Below are positions 44,451 to 56,498 of a DNA stretch of 64,000 nucleotides, piece by piece (positions within the stretch are counted from its first letter, which is position 1; the number at the start of each line of letters is the position of its first letter). Location: assembly GCF_022965805.1 (NCBI RefSeq), contig NW_027331284.1:36001-100000 (forward strand). Reading direction: 5' to 3'. Source of the DNA: Primulina eburnea (taxonomy: Eukaryota > Streptophyta > Magnoliopsida > Lamiales > Gesneriaceae). A model generated the notes under the pieces. That model was not told the origin of the DNA, did no database searches, and saw only the letters and a list, made by a program, of their open reading frames with translations. The translations under genes and the position numbers were made by a program.

Positions 44451-47400
44451 CTAGAGCCAACTACCCATAAACTTTAATCCCATTGCTTCGCGATGCTTCT
44501 CAAACAATGGTCCTGGCAAGGGCTTCGTAAGTGGATCGGCAACGTTATCTGCAGAGGGGACTCTTTCGACTGATATGTCTCCCCTTCCCACAATCTCCCG
44601 GATGATGTGGAATTTCCTCAGTACATGTTTGGATCGCTGATGAGACCTTGGTTCCTTTGCTTGCGCAACGGCACCAGTGTTGTCGCAGTACACCGGGACT
44701 GGATCAACTCCATTAGGAATAACGCCCAACTCTTGGACAAAATTCCTCATCCAAACTGCCTCTTTCGCTGCAGCAGATGCAGCAATGTACTCAGCTTCAG
44801 TGGTGGAATCCGCAACGGTGTCTTGCTTGGAACTTTTACAAGAGACAGCCGCACCATTAAGCATGAATACAAAACCAGAGGTCGATTTCGAATCATCTAC
44901 ATCACATTGGAAGCTAGAATCAGTATAGCCTTCCAATTTTAATTCTCCACCCCCATAGACCATGAACAAGTTCTTAGTCCTTCTCAAGTACTTAAGAATA
45001 TCTTTCACGGCCTTCCAATGCATTGGACCAGGGTTCGCCTGATATCTGCTTGTAACACTCAAAGCGTAAGCAACATCAGGACGTGTCGATATCATACCAT
45101 ACATGATACTACCAATGGCTGATGCATATGGAATACGTGTCATCATCTCTATCTCTTCATCAGTTTTGGGACACATAGCTTTAGATAGAGTAATACCATG
45201 ACACATTGGTAAGTATCCTCTCTTGGACTCTTCCATAGAGAATCGTTTTATAATGGTATCGATATATGTGGCTTGGGTGAGCCCCAACATCCTTTTTGAT
45301 CTATCTCTATAGATTTGTATTCCTAATACATAGGATGCTTCACCCATGTCCTTCATGGAGAATTTACTGGCTAACCATACTTTAGTTGATTGCAGTAATC
45401 CTATATCATTCCCAATGAGCAGGATATCATCAACATAAAGTACCAGGAATGTCACTGCACTCCCACTAACTTTCTTGTACACACATGGTTCCTCAGGATT
45501 CTTAGCAAAACCAAACTCTTTGATAGTGCTGTCAAATCTGAGGTTCCAACTCCTTGATGCCTGCTTGAGACCATATATTGATCTCTGAAGTTTGCATACC
45601 TTATGCTCACTTCCTACTGATGTGTATCCCTCAGGTTGAGACATATAAATTTCTTCTTTGATGTCTCCATTGAGGAATGCAGTCTTTACATCCATTTGCC
45701 ATATCTCATAGTCATACCATGCTGCTATGGCTAGTAGTATTCTAATGGACTTAAACATAGCTACTGGTGAAAAAGTTTCCTCATAGTCAATTCCTTGCCT
45801 TTGAGTATAACCTTTTGCAACCAGTCTTGCTTTGAAGGTCACTACCTTCCCATCCGCCCCAAGCTTTCTTTTGTAGATCCATTTGCATCCTATGGGAACG
45901 ATTACCTCAGGTGGATCCACTAATGTCCAGACTTGGTTTGAATACATAGAGTCCATTTCTGACTGCATGGCTTCAAGCCATTTGGTTGAATCAGTATCAG
46001 ATAATGCTTCTTTGAAGTTCATTGGATCACATCCAACACAAGACTCATCATGGTCTTGTTCATGAAGAAGCGTATATCTTGCAGGTGGTCTAATAACCCT
46101 ATCAGACCTTCTAGAAGCTTGTACTTCAACTACTGGTTCTTGGGAAATGGGTTCAACTTCTATAGTTGATGGAGTATCTTGAATTTCTTCAAGTTCTATC
46201 ATCTTGCCTTTTCTATCTAATAGAAATTCCTTTTCCAAAAATGTGGCATTTCTTGAAACAAACACTTTTGCTTCATTTGGATGATAGAAATAATATCCAA
46301 CAGAATTCTTTGGATATCCTACAAAGTAGCACAAAGTGGATCTACTATCCAATTTGTCTCCCACTGTCTGCTTCACATAAGCAGGACATCCCCATATTCT
46401 CAAGTAAGAATACTTGGGAGGTTTCCCATCCATATCTCATATGGTGTTTTATCCACTGCTTTAGTATGGACATTATTCAACAACATTGCCGCAGTTTCAA
46501 GCGCAAAACCCCAAAACATTGTAGGCAATTCAGTGAATCCCATCATAGATCGAACCATGTCCATCAATGTTCGATTACGACGTTCAGAAACACCATTCAA
46601 TTGTGGTGTTGCTGGTGGAGTCCACTGTGAGAGAATCCCATTCTCTTTTAGATAACCCAAAAATTCAGCACTCAAGTATTCTCCACCTCGATCAGATCGA
46701 AGTGCCTTAATACTTCTTTCTAGCTGATTTTCTACTTCATATCTGAACTCTTTGAACCTTTCAAATGCTTCAGATTTATGTTTCATCAAATAAACATACC
46801 CATACCTCGAATGGTCATCAGTAAAGGTAATGAAGTAGGAATGCCCAAATTTTGTGCTAACACTTAGCGGGCCACAAACGTCTGTATGGATCAAATCCAA
46901 TAGACCATGTGCACGTTCTACTTTTCCATTGAATGGAGTCTTAGTCATTTTTCCTTTTAGACAGGACTCACAAGTAGGTAGAGAATTTATGTCTGACAAG
47001 TCAAACATGCCTTCTCCCACTAGCTTGTGCATCCTTCTTTGAGAAATATGACCTAGTCTAGCGTGCCACATTTGTGCGGGATTTGGATTTTCTATTTTTC
47101 TTTTGTTTGTTGTTGTTTTCGTATGCGCTTGGACATTGTTTAAAGGAATCTCTTTCAATTTTAAGTTATAGAGATCATTTGTTAATTCTCCAGTTCCAAT
47201 CAAACATTCATTCTTGTATAAATTGCAAACACCTTTAGCAAAAACACAAGAATAACCATCCCTATCAAGCATAGAAATAGAAATAATATTTTTAACCAAT
47301 TCAGGAACAAATAAAACATCTCTCAAAAATAACTTAAAATTATTGTCCAAAATTAAAGTAATGTCTCCAATGGCAGTAGCAGCAACCCTTGCTCCATTTC

Positions 47401-48382
47401 CTAGTCTTAGAAAGGTCTCACCATCTCTAAGCCTCTTGCTTCTTCCCATCACCTGCAAATCATTGCATAGATGAGAACCACATCCGGTATCCAATACCCA
47501 AGAAGAGGAATTAATAGAAACATTAACTTCAATATAAAACATACCATGGCCAGAACGCTTCTGGGCAAGATACTCCGCGCAATTACGCCTCCAGTGTCCA
47601 GGCTTGTTGCAGTGGAAACAGATTTGTTCTGACTTGTCAGGCTTTGTGGGCCCCGGATTAGGTTTCTTGTATGGCTTTTTGTTAGTCTTGTTCTTCTTTG
47701 GAGGGGCAGAACGCTTCCTGCCTTTGTATGGGGCTCCCTTTTTCGTGCCGGACGAAGAACCCACTAGAAAAACATGCTTATCCTTTTTGATTGTGGCATC
47801 ATAACTAGTAAGCATATTGACCAACTCTTCAAGGGTGGCCTCAAGCTTATTCATATTAAAGTTAACCACAAATCCATCGAACGAAGAGGGCAGAGACAGC
47901 AAGAGAATATCAGTCGAGAGCTCACTAGGGATAACCAAGTCGAGTCCCACCAACTTCTCGATGAGCCCAATCATCCTAACACCATGCTCATGAACCGAAG
48001 CCCCATCTCGCAAGCGTGTAGTCATGAGTTCTTTAACAACAGCATATCTCTCTGAACGAGTTTGTACAGCATACAATTCTTTCAGATGGAAGTGAATGTC
48101 AGCAGCATTCGCAGCCTCCTCGAACCGCTTCTGCAGTTCATTCGACATAGAAGCCAACATGTAGCTCTTAGCTTGAATGTCATGGTCCCACCATTTTTCA
48201 AGCTCAGCCAATTTAGTCGGAGTGACATTTGAAGGTGCTTCCTTCGGTGGCTTCTTATCAAGCACATACAGAATCTTTTCCGAGTTCAGAACAATCTTTA
48301 AATTTCGAAACCAGTCATTATAGTTAGGGCCAGTCAATTTGTTTTGATCGAGAATGATTGAAAGCGGGTTACGAGTAGACAT
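44451..48382 (-). pseudogene. gag-pol of the Angela-like copia, interrupted by one 1-base frameshift
   Basis: From the ATG at 48382: gag (MSTRNPLSIILDQNKLTGPN), zinc knuckle (CFHCNKPGHWRRNC), protease with intact catalytic DTG (WVLDTGCGSHLC), integrase HHCC (HARLGHISQRRMHK, CESCLKGK) and DDE core (LIHTDVCGP, DDHSRYGYVY, RSDRGGEY, SERRNRT), RT (QMDVKTAFLNGDI, SIYGLKQASRSWN, LYVDDILLIGND) and RNase H (STTEAEYIAA, HQRSKHVLRKFHI), ending GLKFMGSWL at 44451. The only lesion I see is a base missing from an A-run at 46422-46424, between integrase and RT. Length and order are normal for copia. A sequencing or assembly error at a homopolymer is an alternative explanation. Confidence 0.93.
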
Positions 48383-50256
48383 CGTATATATACTGAAAAT
48401 GAAAACAGATAAATGTTACTGCTAATTTTAAAATAATTCTAAGATATAAAATATGGATTTCATTTTATAAATTACCCTCCCACTATTTTGACATTTCCAC
48501 CACCCTCTGATGAAAAAGGGAAATCGTATTTCCTTAGTAGGCACGTAGAGCCCAATTAACCAATTATAATCCCGAATAATATCAGCCAATTATAATTTCT
48601 AAAAGGTAGAGTCCAATTGCATCCCTATGCAACCTCCGCGTGTTTTGCCTCATGTTTAATAAGGACCCAATAATATGACGCCGTTTATTTTCACGTGTCA
48701 AACCAACCCATCAATATTGAATTGTAGTGGACGGTCGCCATGAGTTCCCCCAATAATATGAGCCGAAGTCATGGGAGTTCCACTCAATTCACATCATATG
48801 TCCGGTGGAAGTCACAGCTTTCCGGCGTACAGGCCTCCCCAATAATATGAGCCAGACACTGTCCGCGGGTAGCGATCAACATGCAACCACGGTTGATGGA
48901 AGGCAAGGAAAAATTAATCTCTTTTAATTTTTACTTTTTCGGTTTGATATAAATTTTGAATCTTATTCAAAATGAGGGATTTTATTTTCAAAAATGGTCT
49001 CTTCATTTAAATTTAAAAACGCGTGCCACGAGTTTGTATGTTTGCCGGATTCATGCAACTATATTATATAATAATATACATACATGCATACTACTATATA
49101 TCACATATATCATAATATGACATTCAACAATAAATAAGGATGATCGATTGCCAACACTAATAGATCCATGTGAGCCATACATGGATCCAGGTCCAAACCT
49201 AGGTGAATGCAGGGATGCAAATGCAACTTATTACAAAAGCTTCCAATATTTTACATGTCTTCATCTTGATCATCGGGCCCACCATCTTCCAGTCTTGATC
49301 TCTCACTATTTCTAATTATTACATTTGAATAGCCATGGCACATAAGGGATACATCTCATGGGGGTGGGAACGGGCCATAAACCAGGCCCACTTTAATAAT
49401 ATCAAATATTATAAAATTGAATAAAAACAGTAAAATATCCTAACATACACCTAACACATTGGTCAAGGCTCTCGATCATCCTTCATGCATTTAATATCAA
49501 ATATTAACATCAATTAATTAAACAATTTAGTTAATTGATAAATCATATATCTAATAATTTTATCACTAACCACCACAATTATTAAAGAATTTAATAAATT
49601 AAATAAACTCTTTTATTTAATTTCCAATTAAATCAATAATAATTGATTTCTTATAAAACTCATTTTTACCATAAATAATTAAAATCATATTCTAATTATT
49701 TAGTTTACAAGAAAATTATTAATTTTCCAAAAATTAATTTTCCAAAATAAAAAATTGAATAAATTTCAAAAATATCAATTTTCCCCATAATTTTGAAAAA
49801 TCAGAAAATTGCACCCCGGGCCCAAAAAATTCAAGCCCATCAATTTTGCACGCTTCCCGAGACGATCCCGGGTCGTCGCCCCCGCTGCCCGCCCGCTGCC
49901 CGAACGTTTCGGGCAGAGGCAGCAACCTGTGCGCGCAGGCGCGCACAGGTGCGCGCAACGCCGCGCGCAGCGTGCGGACGCTCCGCACGCTGCGCCGCGC
50001 GGGGCGGCGCACAGCGTGCAGACGTTCCGCACGCTGCGCCGCTCTGCGAGCGCATGCTGCGCGTCCCTGCGCGCTGCGCGCGCAGCCCTGCGCGGGGTCT
50101 GCCCGGAACAGTTCCGGGCAGATCGCGAAAAATATTTTTTTTTTGTTTTTCCGAAAAATTTAATTTTTATGGTGCATCAATATTTCTGAAAATTTTCTTG
50201 TGTGGTTAGAAACAAATTATTCAATATAATTTAAATCATACGATTTAGAAAACCTG
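48383..50256 (-). other. 5' leader of the Angela-like element, including a GC-rich hairpin region
   Basis: This 1.9 kb untranslated leader lies between the primer-binding site and the gag ATG. Most of it is AT-rich, but 49855-50128 is strongly GC-rich and consists of successive inverted repeats. Examples are CCTGTGCGCGC/GCGCGCACAGG (49926-49949), GCGTGCGGA/TCCGCACGC (49970-49990), TGCCCGAA/TTCGGGCA (49897-49915) and TGCCCGGAAC/GTTCCGGGCA (50100-50120). Several ORFs overlap it in different frames, as expected of GC-rich DNA; none is credible. Confidence 0.85.
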
Positions 50257-50268
50257 GCTCTGATACCA
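50257..50268 (-). other. Primer-binding site (initiator tRNA-Met) of the Angela-like element
   Basis: The minus strand reads TGGTATCAGAGC one base after the 5' LTR. Confidence 0.92.
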
Positions 50269-50269
50269 G

Positions 50270-52253
50270 TGTTGGATCCGGTTTTCTACACGCCCAAACA
50301 CAGCGGAAGATTTAAAATTTTTATTTTATTTTGAAAAACAAAATAATATTGCTTTAGGCGCTCGTATGATTTATCAAAACATTCATAGGGAGTAAATCAT
50401 TATACCTTTGGTGAATTAATTCACGTGGCTCCAACTATTCCGGGGTTAGCGGAGATAGCTCTTGATGATTCCCTACGAACTTTCTTCAAAGAAATCCTTC
50501 TATCAAGTCCACGACTAGATAGTGTGTTCCTCTTTCAAATTGCACTAGAGAATGAGAAAGAGATTTTGCGTAGGAGAGAAAATAATTGAGAGAAGGCACA
50601 ATTTTCTTTTCTTTAAAACAAGTGGCCGATTTCCCCTTTTAGAATGAGTGGAGTCTCACGTAATTTTTGTTTGGTGGCTAGGGTTTAGATGGTTAAATGT
50701 GTTATTTATAATAAATTAAACCCTAATTACATAATTAACATTAATGAGCTTGATTTAATTAATTGAGCTAGTCCAACTAGTTTAATTAATTTAATTAAAG
50801 CCCATTAAAACTTTAATTATTTATTATGTTGGACTTGTACTCCTACAAGCCCATTAAACATAATACACACCACATTTAATTTATTAATTAATCAACTCAA
50901 CTTTTGAGCTTAATAAATTAAATACATTATAAATTCAACATTTGAATTTATTATTTAAATTATGAATTCAACTACTTGAATTTACATCACCTCCAAAATT
51001 TAATATTTAATAAACCCAACATTTGAGTTTAATAAATTAAATTCTCAAATTTTATAAATTCAACTCTTTGAATTTATTCTCTCAAAATTTAATTATCATA
51101 AATTCAACTCCTTGAATTTACTATATAATATAAATTCAACTTTTGAATTTATTCTCTCAACGGGAACAAACAATCCAGTACTTGTGTGACCCTCAATGGT
51201 TCAGGGATACAGCTAGCCGTGGGTTCACAACTCTTTGTGATTCAGGACAGAATCCTTTATTCGGGCTTACCCTAGTTAGCCCCATTCTTTCTATCAACAC
51301 CTTGATCAAGAATGTCAGAACTCATTTCTGATAGCACCCATCGGATCATGGTAAGAGCGTCTAGTAGCATCGCCCCATGATCCCCTAGGTATCACTGATA
51401 GTGCCTGCAAGAACCAGTCGATTATGATTAACGTACAGTACGGTCCCTTCATCTCATATATCCCGATCGAATCTGCAACCATTGGTTCATCGAGGGTTGC
51501 ATATTAATTCGATAACTATTTGATAACTATAATAGTGGCATCGCGTGTACTATTTGGAGAACTCCTTCTCCAACGTACATCTCGTACTCTGGCCAGAGAT
51601 TCCATGCACTATTATTTCATTAGATCACATAGGATATCCACACCCGTAGGTGAGCGGTGAATCCCCGACTACAATACACTGGCTCCTATATGTGTCGCAA
51701 TTGTACCCAACCTCGCCACCTGATGACTCTCCTGGAGCCGGTAAAGGAGTCAAAGCACAGCCCTAGCATATAGAGCCTCAGTGTTGTCCCGGGTCGTAAG
51801 GACTAATGGTGTACAATCATAACCACGGACTTATCTTCTCGATGAATGATAACCACTTGGAAAGTCCGAGGGAGGGTTGTTCGGTATAATCATCATATGA
51901 CTACCCATCTGCATGTTTGGACATCTCCATGCCCTTACCAAGAAACGCAGTACACAACATCACAGATGCTAGTCTCAAGCTCAAGCGACCTTTATCCATG
52001 TTTTAGGCGGCTGAATCGACTAGGAACGAATTTAGATCATACAGTATTTACAAACGAGTTTCAACATCGAATTACGATTCATTTGTATTAAAGTATGATC
52101 AAGGTCTTTATCTATGTTAGATAACATGGGTATACAGATAAAGAATTAACAAACCATGAAATAATGAATTATATTAAAATAAAGATTGTTTATTACACTT
52201 GAGTCAATAAAATCCCTAGTCAACAGTTGACTTGTAGGGCATCTACTCTAACA
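50270..52253 (-). repeat. 5' LTR of the Angela-like element
   Basis: 1984 bp. It is paired with 42453-44436 and carries the same palindrome array at about 50892-51162. Confidence 0.95.
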
Positions 52254-52258
52254 GTTTC

Positions 52259-54081
52259 AGTTCTTTTTCCCCCTAGCAACACAAAATGATAGCAAATTTC
52301 CCCTTGTGCAGAATGAGTTTCGAATTTCTGGTTGTTGGATGGTGCAAGGAGGTTCGAATCTTGGTTGGCTTTTGGGCCTGTAACCCTGGTTCAAACCCTT
52401 CCTTAGCATGTCTAGGACATGACCAATTCGGCCTTTCATGGCTTGGTTTATGGTCCCATCAGTTTTTAAAACAAACAACACAAGCGTCCCACGGTTCTGT
52501 TTTTCTGAAATTTCTGTGTAAGTATGTGTTCCGTTTTGGAGGTTGGTGTGGATCTTGGTTGGTTTTTTAGCCCTTAGCCACGGTTCATACCATGCCCCTT
52601 AATGTCTAGATTTTGACATGGTCAACCAAATGGCCACTGGAATGATCCATGACAACAAACGACAGCAAAGCCCACGCGTGCAGATTTCTGCTCTCGGTTG
52701 GGCGTACGGTCATGTTTCTGATGTGGGTTGGATTGTGGCTGGCCTAGGGCCCTTAACCATGGTTTAAATCATTCCTTAGGATGTTGGTAAGAGGTTCTGG
52801 TCAGTGGTTCAAGCCCCAATGGCCATTAGCCTCGCAAACGACGCAAGGAAATCAAAGCGCTGCTGCTGAAATTTTTGACAGCAAGTGTGCTGCGGTTCAG
52901 AGGTGAATTTCGGGTTCTTGGTCGGCTTTTAGCCTATGGTCTTGGACTGGACAGTACCTCATCGAGTTAGGAAGGCCACGTTTTTGGCCGTTTGTGATTC
53001 GGATCATTTTAGAGGTCGTACGAGAATTTACGGTGCAAGGTGCCAAAATGACTCTCGAAAGAGTGTTTCATGTTTTCGGCCTCCATTCACTAAATTTCGA
53101 GTACTATAAATTTAGGAGCATTCTTTCATCATTTTAGGCGTATTTTAATCATGACTAAATGATGGTTCGGGTTGGTACGGAGTCACGATTAAATACGAAG
53201 TCGATAGGCGTAATTGTCTCAATTTTTGGATTCAATTACAAAGTTTGGTCAAGTTAAATCAATTGCATAATTTTCATGTTAGATTTAAGTCGCAGAGAGC
53301 CTGTGAGAGATCCAACCCAATCAGTAAAATTATTACAGGATATTTAAATGATGTTATTTAATTATATTACGTGCAAAATATTCTTTTTGAGATTTATGCG
53401 ATATTGCTTGTGGTCACTTTACTATCATGGGATTATTACTTCACCCGGTCGCCAGTTATCGGTCAGTTCAGTTTTGTACCACCCGGTTGTCAGTTACCGA
53501 TCAGTTCAGTTTTGTACTATCCGGTCGCCAGTTACCGGTCAGTTCAGTTCAGGGGCCACTTGCGTAGACCATAATCTCACAAAAAAATTATTACAAGCTA
53601 TTTCATTACAGGGTTCCAAAGAGCAAACATTTTCACTTATGTTATTTTCAGTTCAGTTATGCATGTATTATGATTATTCATGAAATGATATTTTACGTTA
53701 CACCTCATGAGATGATATTTTCACATGCATGCGATTTTATTATGTATTTACTTGTTATTTACGATATAACTCACTAGACTTGATTGTTGTAGGTACTGAT
53801 GATGTCAGGATCGAAGGCGGGGACCAGTGAGCTAGCTTGGGTCGGCAGTAGTGGAACCTGAGGACCTCATTTTTAGCATTTATTATTTTCCGAACTCAGT
53901 TTTTATCTGTTGATGAATTATTTTAAATTGTTACTTTGCAAACATTAAATTCTTCCGCTGTTATTTTGAATATTAAACTTTATTTATCAGTGTATCTTAT
54001 GAATGAGACATTTTAATTATTTAAAAATAAAATTTTTAATTTTTCCGCAAATTTTCAAATACGAAAATTCGGGCCTTTACA
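52259..54081 (+). repeat. Gypsy solo LTR, right part
   Basis: It continues from 42452 after the copia insertion and ends CGGGCCTTTACA. It has three tandem units of about 37 bp with CCGGT...ACCGG mini-hairpins at 53447-53560. UTP11 intron sequence resumes right after the end. Confidence 0.88.
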
Positions 54082-54304
54082 AAGGGGCAATGAGACTGTC
54101 TTCTCTGGAACTTCTGTTTGAATCACTTGAATTCCATGTTTACACTTGTGTGTCTGCAAATGACAGATTTTTTTTCATCCAAGACAGTGATTTGGTGGTA
54201 ATGTACTGGTCACACAAAGTATTAATGCATAAAATGGTGCAGGGCAAATATTGCTCAGTAGTATAGCATTTTGAGCTTAGTAGATATTTTTGTGTTTCAT
54301 GAAG
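54082..54304 (+). pseudogene. UTP11: UTP11 copy B, intron 5 fragment
   Basis: Non-coding. It is the reverse complement of about 15373-15582 in copy A, which shows it belongs to the same intron as 40732-40995. It is cut at 54304 by the chromovirus LTR. Copy A shows the uninterrupted sequence across that point. Confidence 0.85.
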
Positions 54305-56498
54305 TGTAGAGGCCCGAAAATTTGTGCTTGAAAATTTGCGGAAAACTAAAAATTTTCTTTTTAAATAAATAAAATGTCTCAATCATAATATAATCTGATA
54401 AATAAAGTTTAATAATCAAAATAGCAGCGGAAGAATTTAATGTTTGCAAAGTAACAATTTAAAATAATTCATCAACAGATAAAAACTGAGTTCGGAAAAT
54501 AATAAATGCTAAAAATGAGGTCCTCGGGTTCCACTAATGCCGACCCAAGCTAGCTCACTGGTCCCCGCCCTCGGCCCCGACTTCATCAGTACCTACAACA
54601 ATCAAGACTAGTGAGCCTAAAGACTCAGCATGCATATATAGTAAATAACGAGTAAATAATATAGTAAAATTTGCATGGGAGTAAAATTATCATGTCATGA
54701 GGCATAATGTGAAAATAACTTGTCATTAGCAATTATAATACGTGCATAACTGAACTGAAAATCGTAGTGAAAATGTTTGCTCCTTGGAGCCCTATACTGA
54801 AATAGCATATAATAATTTTCTGGTGAGATTCTGGTCTATGCAAGTGGTCCCTGAACTGAACTGAGATGACCGATACTGGGGATCGGACCGATACTGGGGA
54901 TCGGATTTACGTCTGATCAGACTACTGCCACAGTACTGGGTGAAACAACTGAACTAACCGGTAACTGGTGACCGGACCGATACTGGGGACCGGATTTAAT
55001 ACTGATAGTGAAGTGACCACAAGCAATATCGCATAAATCTCAAAATGAATATTTTTGCACGTAATATAATTAGATAACATCATGAAATATGAACAATTCT
55101 GATCTTCTTGCATTAAAACCATGTACTTGCGATATTTAAAAATTACCTATATTACTTGATTGAAGAGTGAAAGAAGATATAAACATGCCTTGGTTTGTTT
55201 TGACAGAAAACAAACGAAACAACGACGCGGCGCGGCGGAGACGTAGTGCTCTTCATTTTCTCACTTAATTCCTTTAAATTAAGCATGCACCATAATTATT
55301 ATAATAGCGTAAAAATCGTAAACGTGATGCATGAACATTTAAAAATATCATGATTTGTGCTCAGGGCGCTGCTAGGACCAAAATCTCACCCCGGGTGCAA
55401 AATGACCATTTTGCCCCTGGAAACCCAAAAATTATCGTTTCAACCCTGGACCTCTACAATTGACCCGAAGCTTACCAAACTCCTTAAAATATCTCAAAAC
55501 ATTTTTAAAAATATTCCTAGCCGTAAACTCGAGCCCAAAAACCAACTTAATCTATTTGTTTTAAAAACTTGGACCAGGGTCCCGGTTTTAATCCGAATCG
55601 ATCCACAATTTACTCAAATCTTCTACAACTTTTACCATATCATAGAAACACCTAATAGGCCCTAAAAAACTGTCATTAGTCTCCTAAAACCCACGGCAAA
55701 CTTCCAGAACATGCTGAAACTTCTCGGCTCCTTCTAAATTCACCTCTCGTACATTTTTTTTTTCCAAAATCTCGCACTAACCATTTAGCCCGACACGCCA
55801 GCCCTGGACCAGCCAACCATGGACCTAGGCTAGACCCTAAAGAACCTACCAGACCCATAGACCAGCCCCATGCAGCCTACATGATGGGAACGAGAGCTAG
55901 AGCCCGAGATCACCCCACCCGAGTTTCTCCTTCGAAGTGAGCAGCGGCTATTCAGCGTTTCCAGCGATGGTTGGCCTACTCAGGGCCATGACTCAGACCC
56001 AAAAGGGTCTGGTCCACACAATGGTTCAGCCTTCGCACCGCCCTTTCCACCTCCTAACCTCACCACATCGCCCAACCGAACACAACCCAGAACATGCCCC
56101 TCGATCTCTCACTCTACAACACACGCGGATGATTTAAATCCTCAACCCACATCTTGACACTAACGTCTGTCACATACCTGCCCTAAACCTGAAGTCCCTT
56201 GCACATGGCATCAAAGAAACGTGAGTGACACAAAGAAAAGTGCAACAAATAAACTTAAATCACTACCGAGGGACATTCATGCATGGACCGAAAGATTTAC
56301 TCATTTAAACACACATGTCCCATATAAATGGCGTGAGTGATGCAAAGGGACAAGGATACATGCGTGCTTGATGTTTCTCTGTGAAATAAAATAGCAAGGA
56401 GACACACGCCGAATCAAGGATGGAGGCACCGAATTTTTTGAGCTGAAAATCACGAAGGAGATGGCCAATTGGAGGAGGTGGGCGGCTGATACACCTTT
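54305..56498 (-). repeat. 3' LTR of the right-hand chromovirus, distal part
   Basis: On the minus strand the LTR ends TTTCGGGCCTCTACA at 54305. It contains the GC-rich block with the GTTTGTTTT/AAAACAAAC hairpin (55193-55215) and CGGT...ACCG mini-hairpins (about 54868-54985). It is separated from its proximal part (60064-60801) by a solo LTR; without that insertion it is about 2.9 kb. TGAAG at 54300-54304 should be one half of its target duplication. Confidence 0.85.

Larger units (their letters stand above)
42453..52253 (-). mobile_element. Complete young Ty1/copia retrotransposon of Angela type (9.8 kb)
   Basis: Two 1984-bp LTRs (42453-44436 and 50270-52253) differ at about five sites by eye. 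GTTTC flanks the element at 42448-42452 and 52254-52258. On the minus strand the LTR starts TGTTAGAG and ends CCAACA. The primer-binding site follows at 50268-50257, gag-pol runs 48382-44451, and a purine tract lies at 44452-44437. Long LTRs and the gag wording suggest the Angela lineage (inference). Very recent insertion into an already solo gypsy LTR. Confidence 0.95.

Noticed and set aside
49734..50209. Overlapping ORFs of 71-138 codons on both strands in the GC-rich block
   Set aside because: Stop codons are rare in GC-rich DNA; the products are low-complexity Arg/Ala/Cys stretches and lie in a retrotransposon leader.
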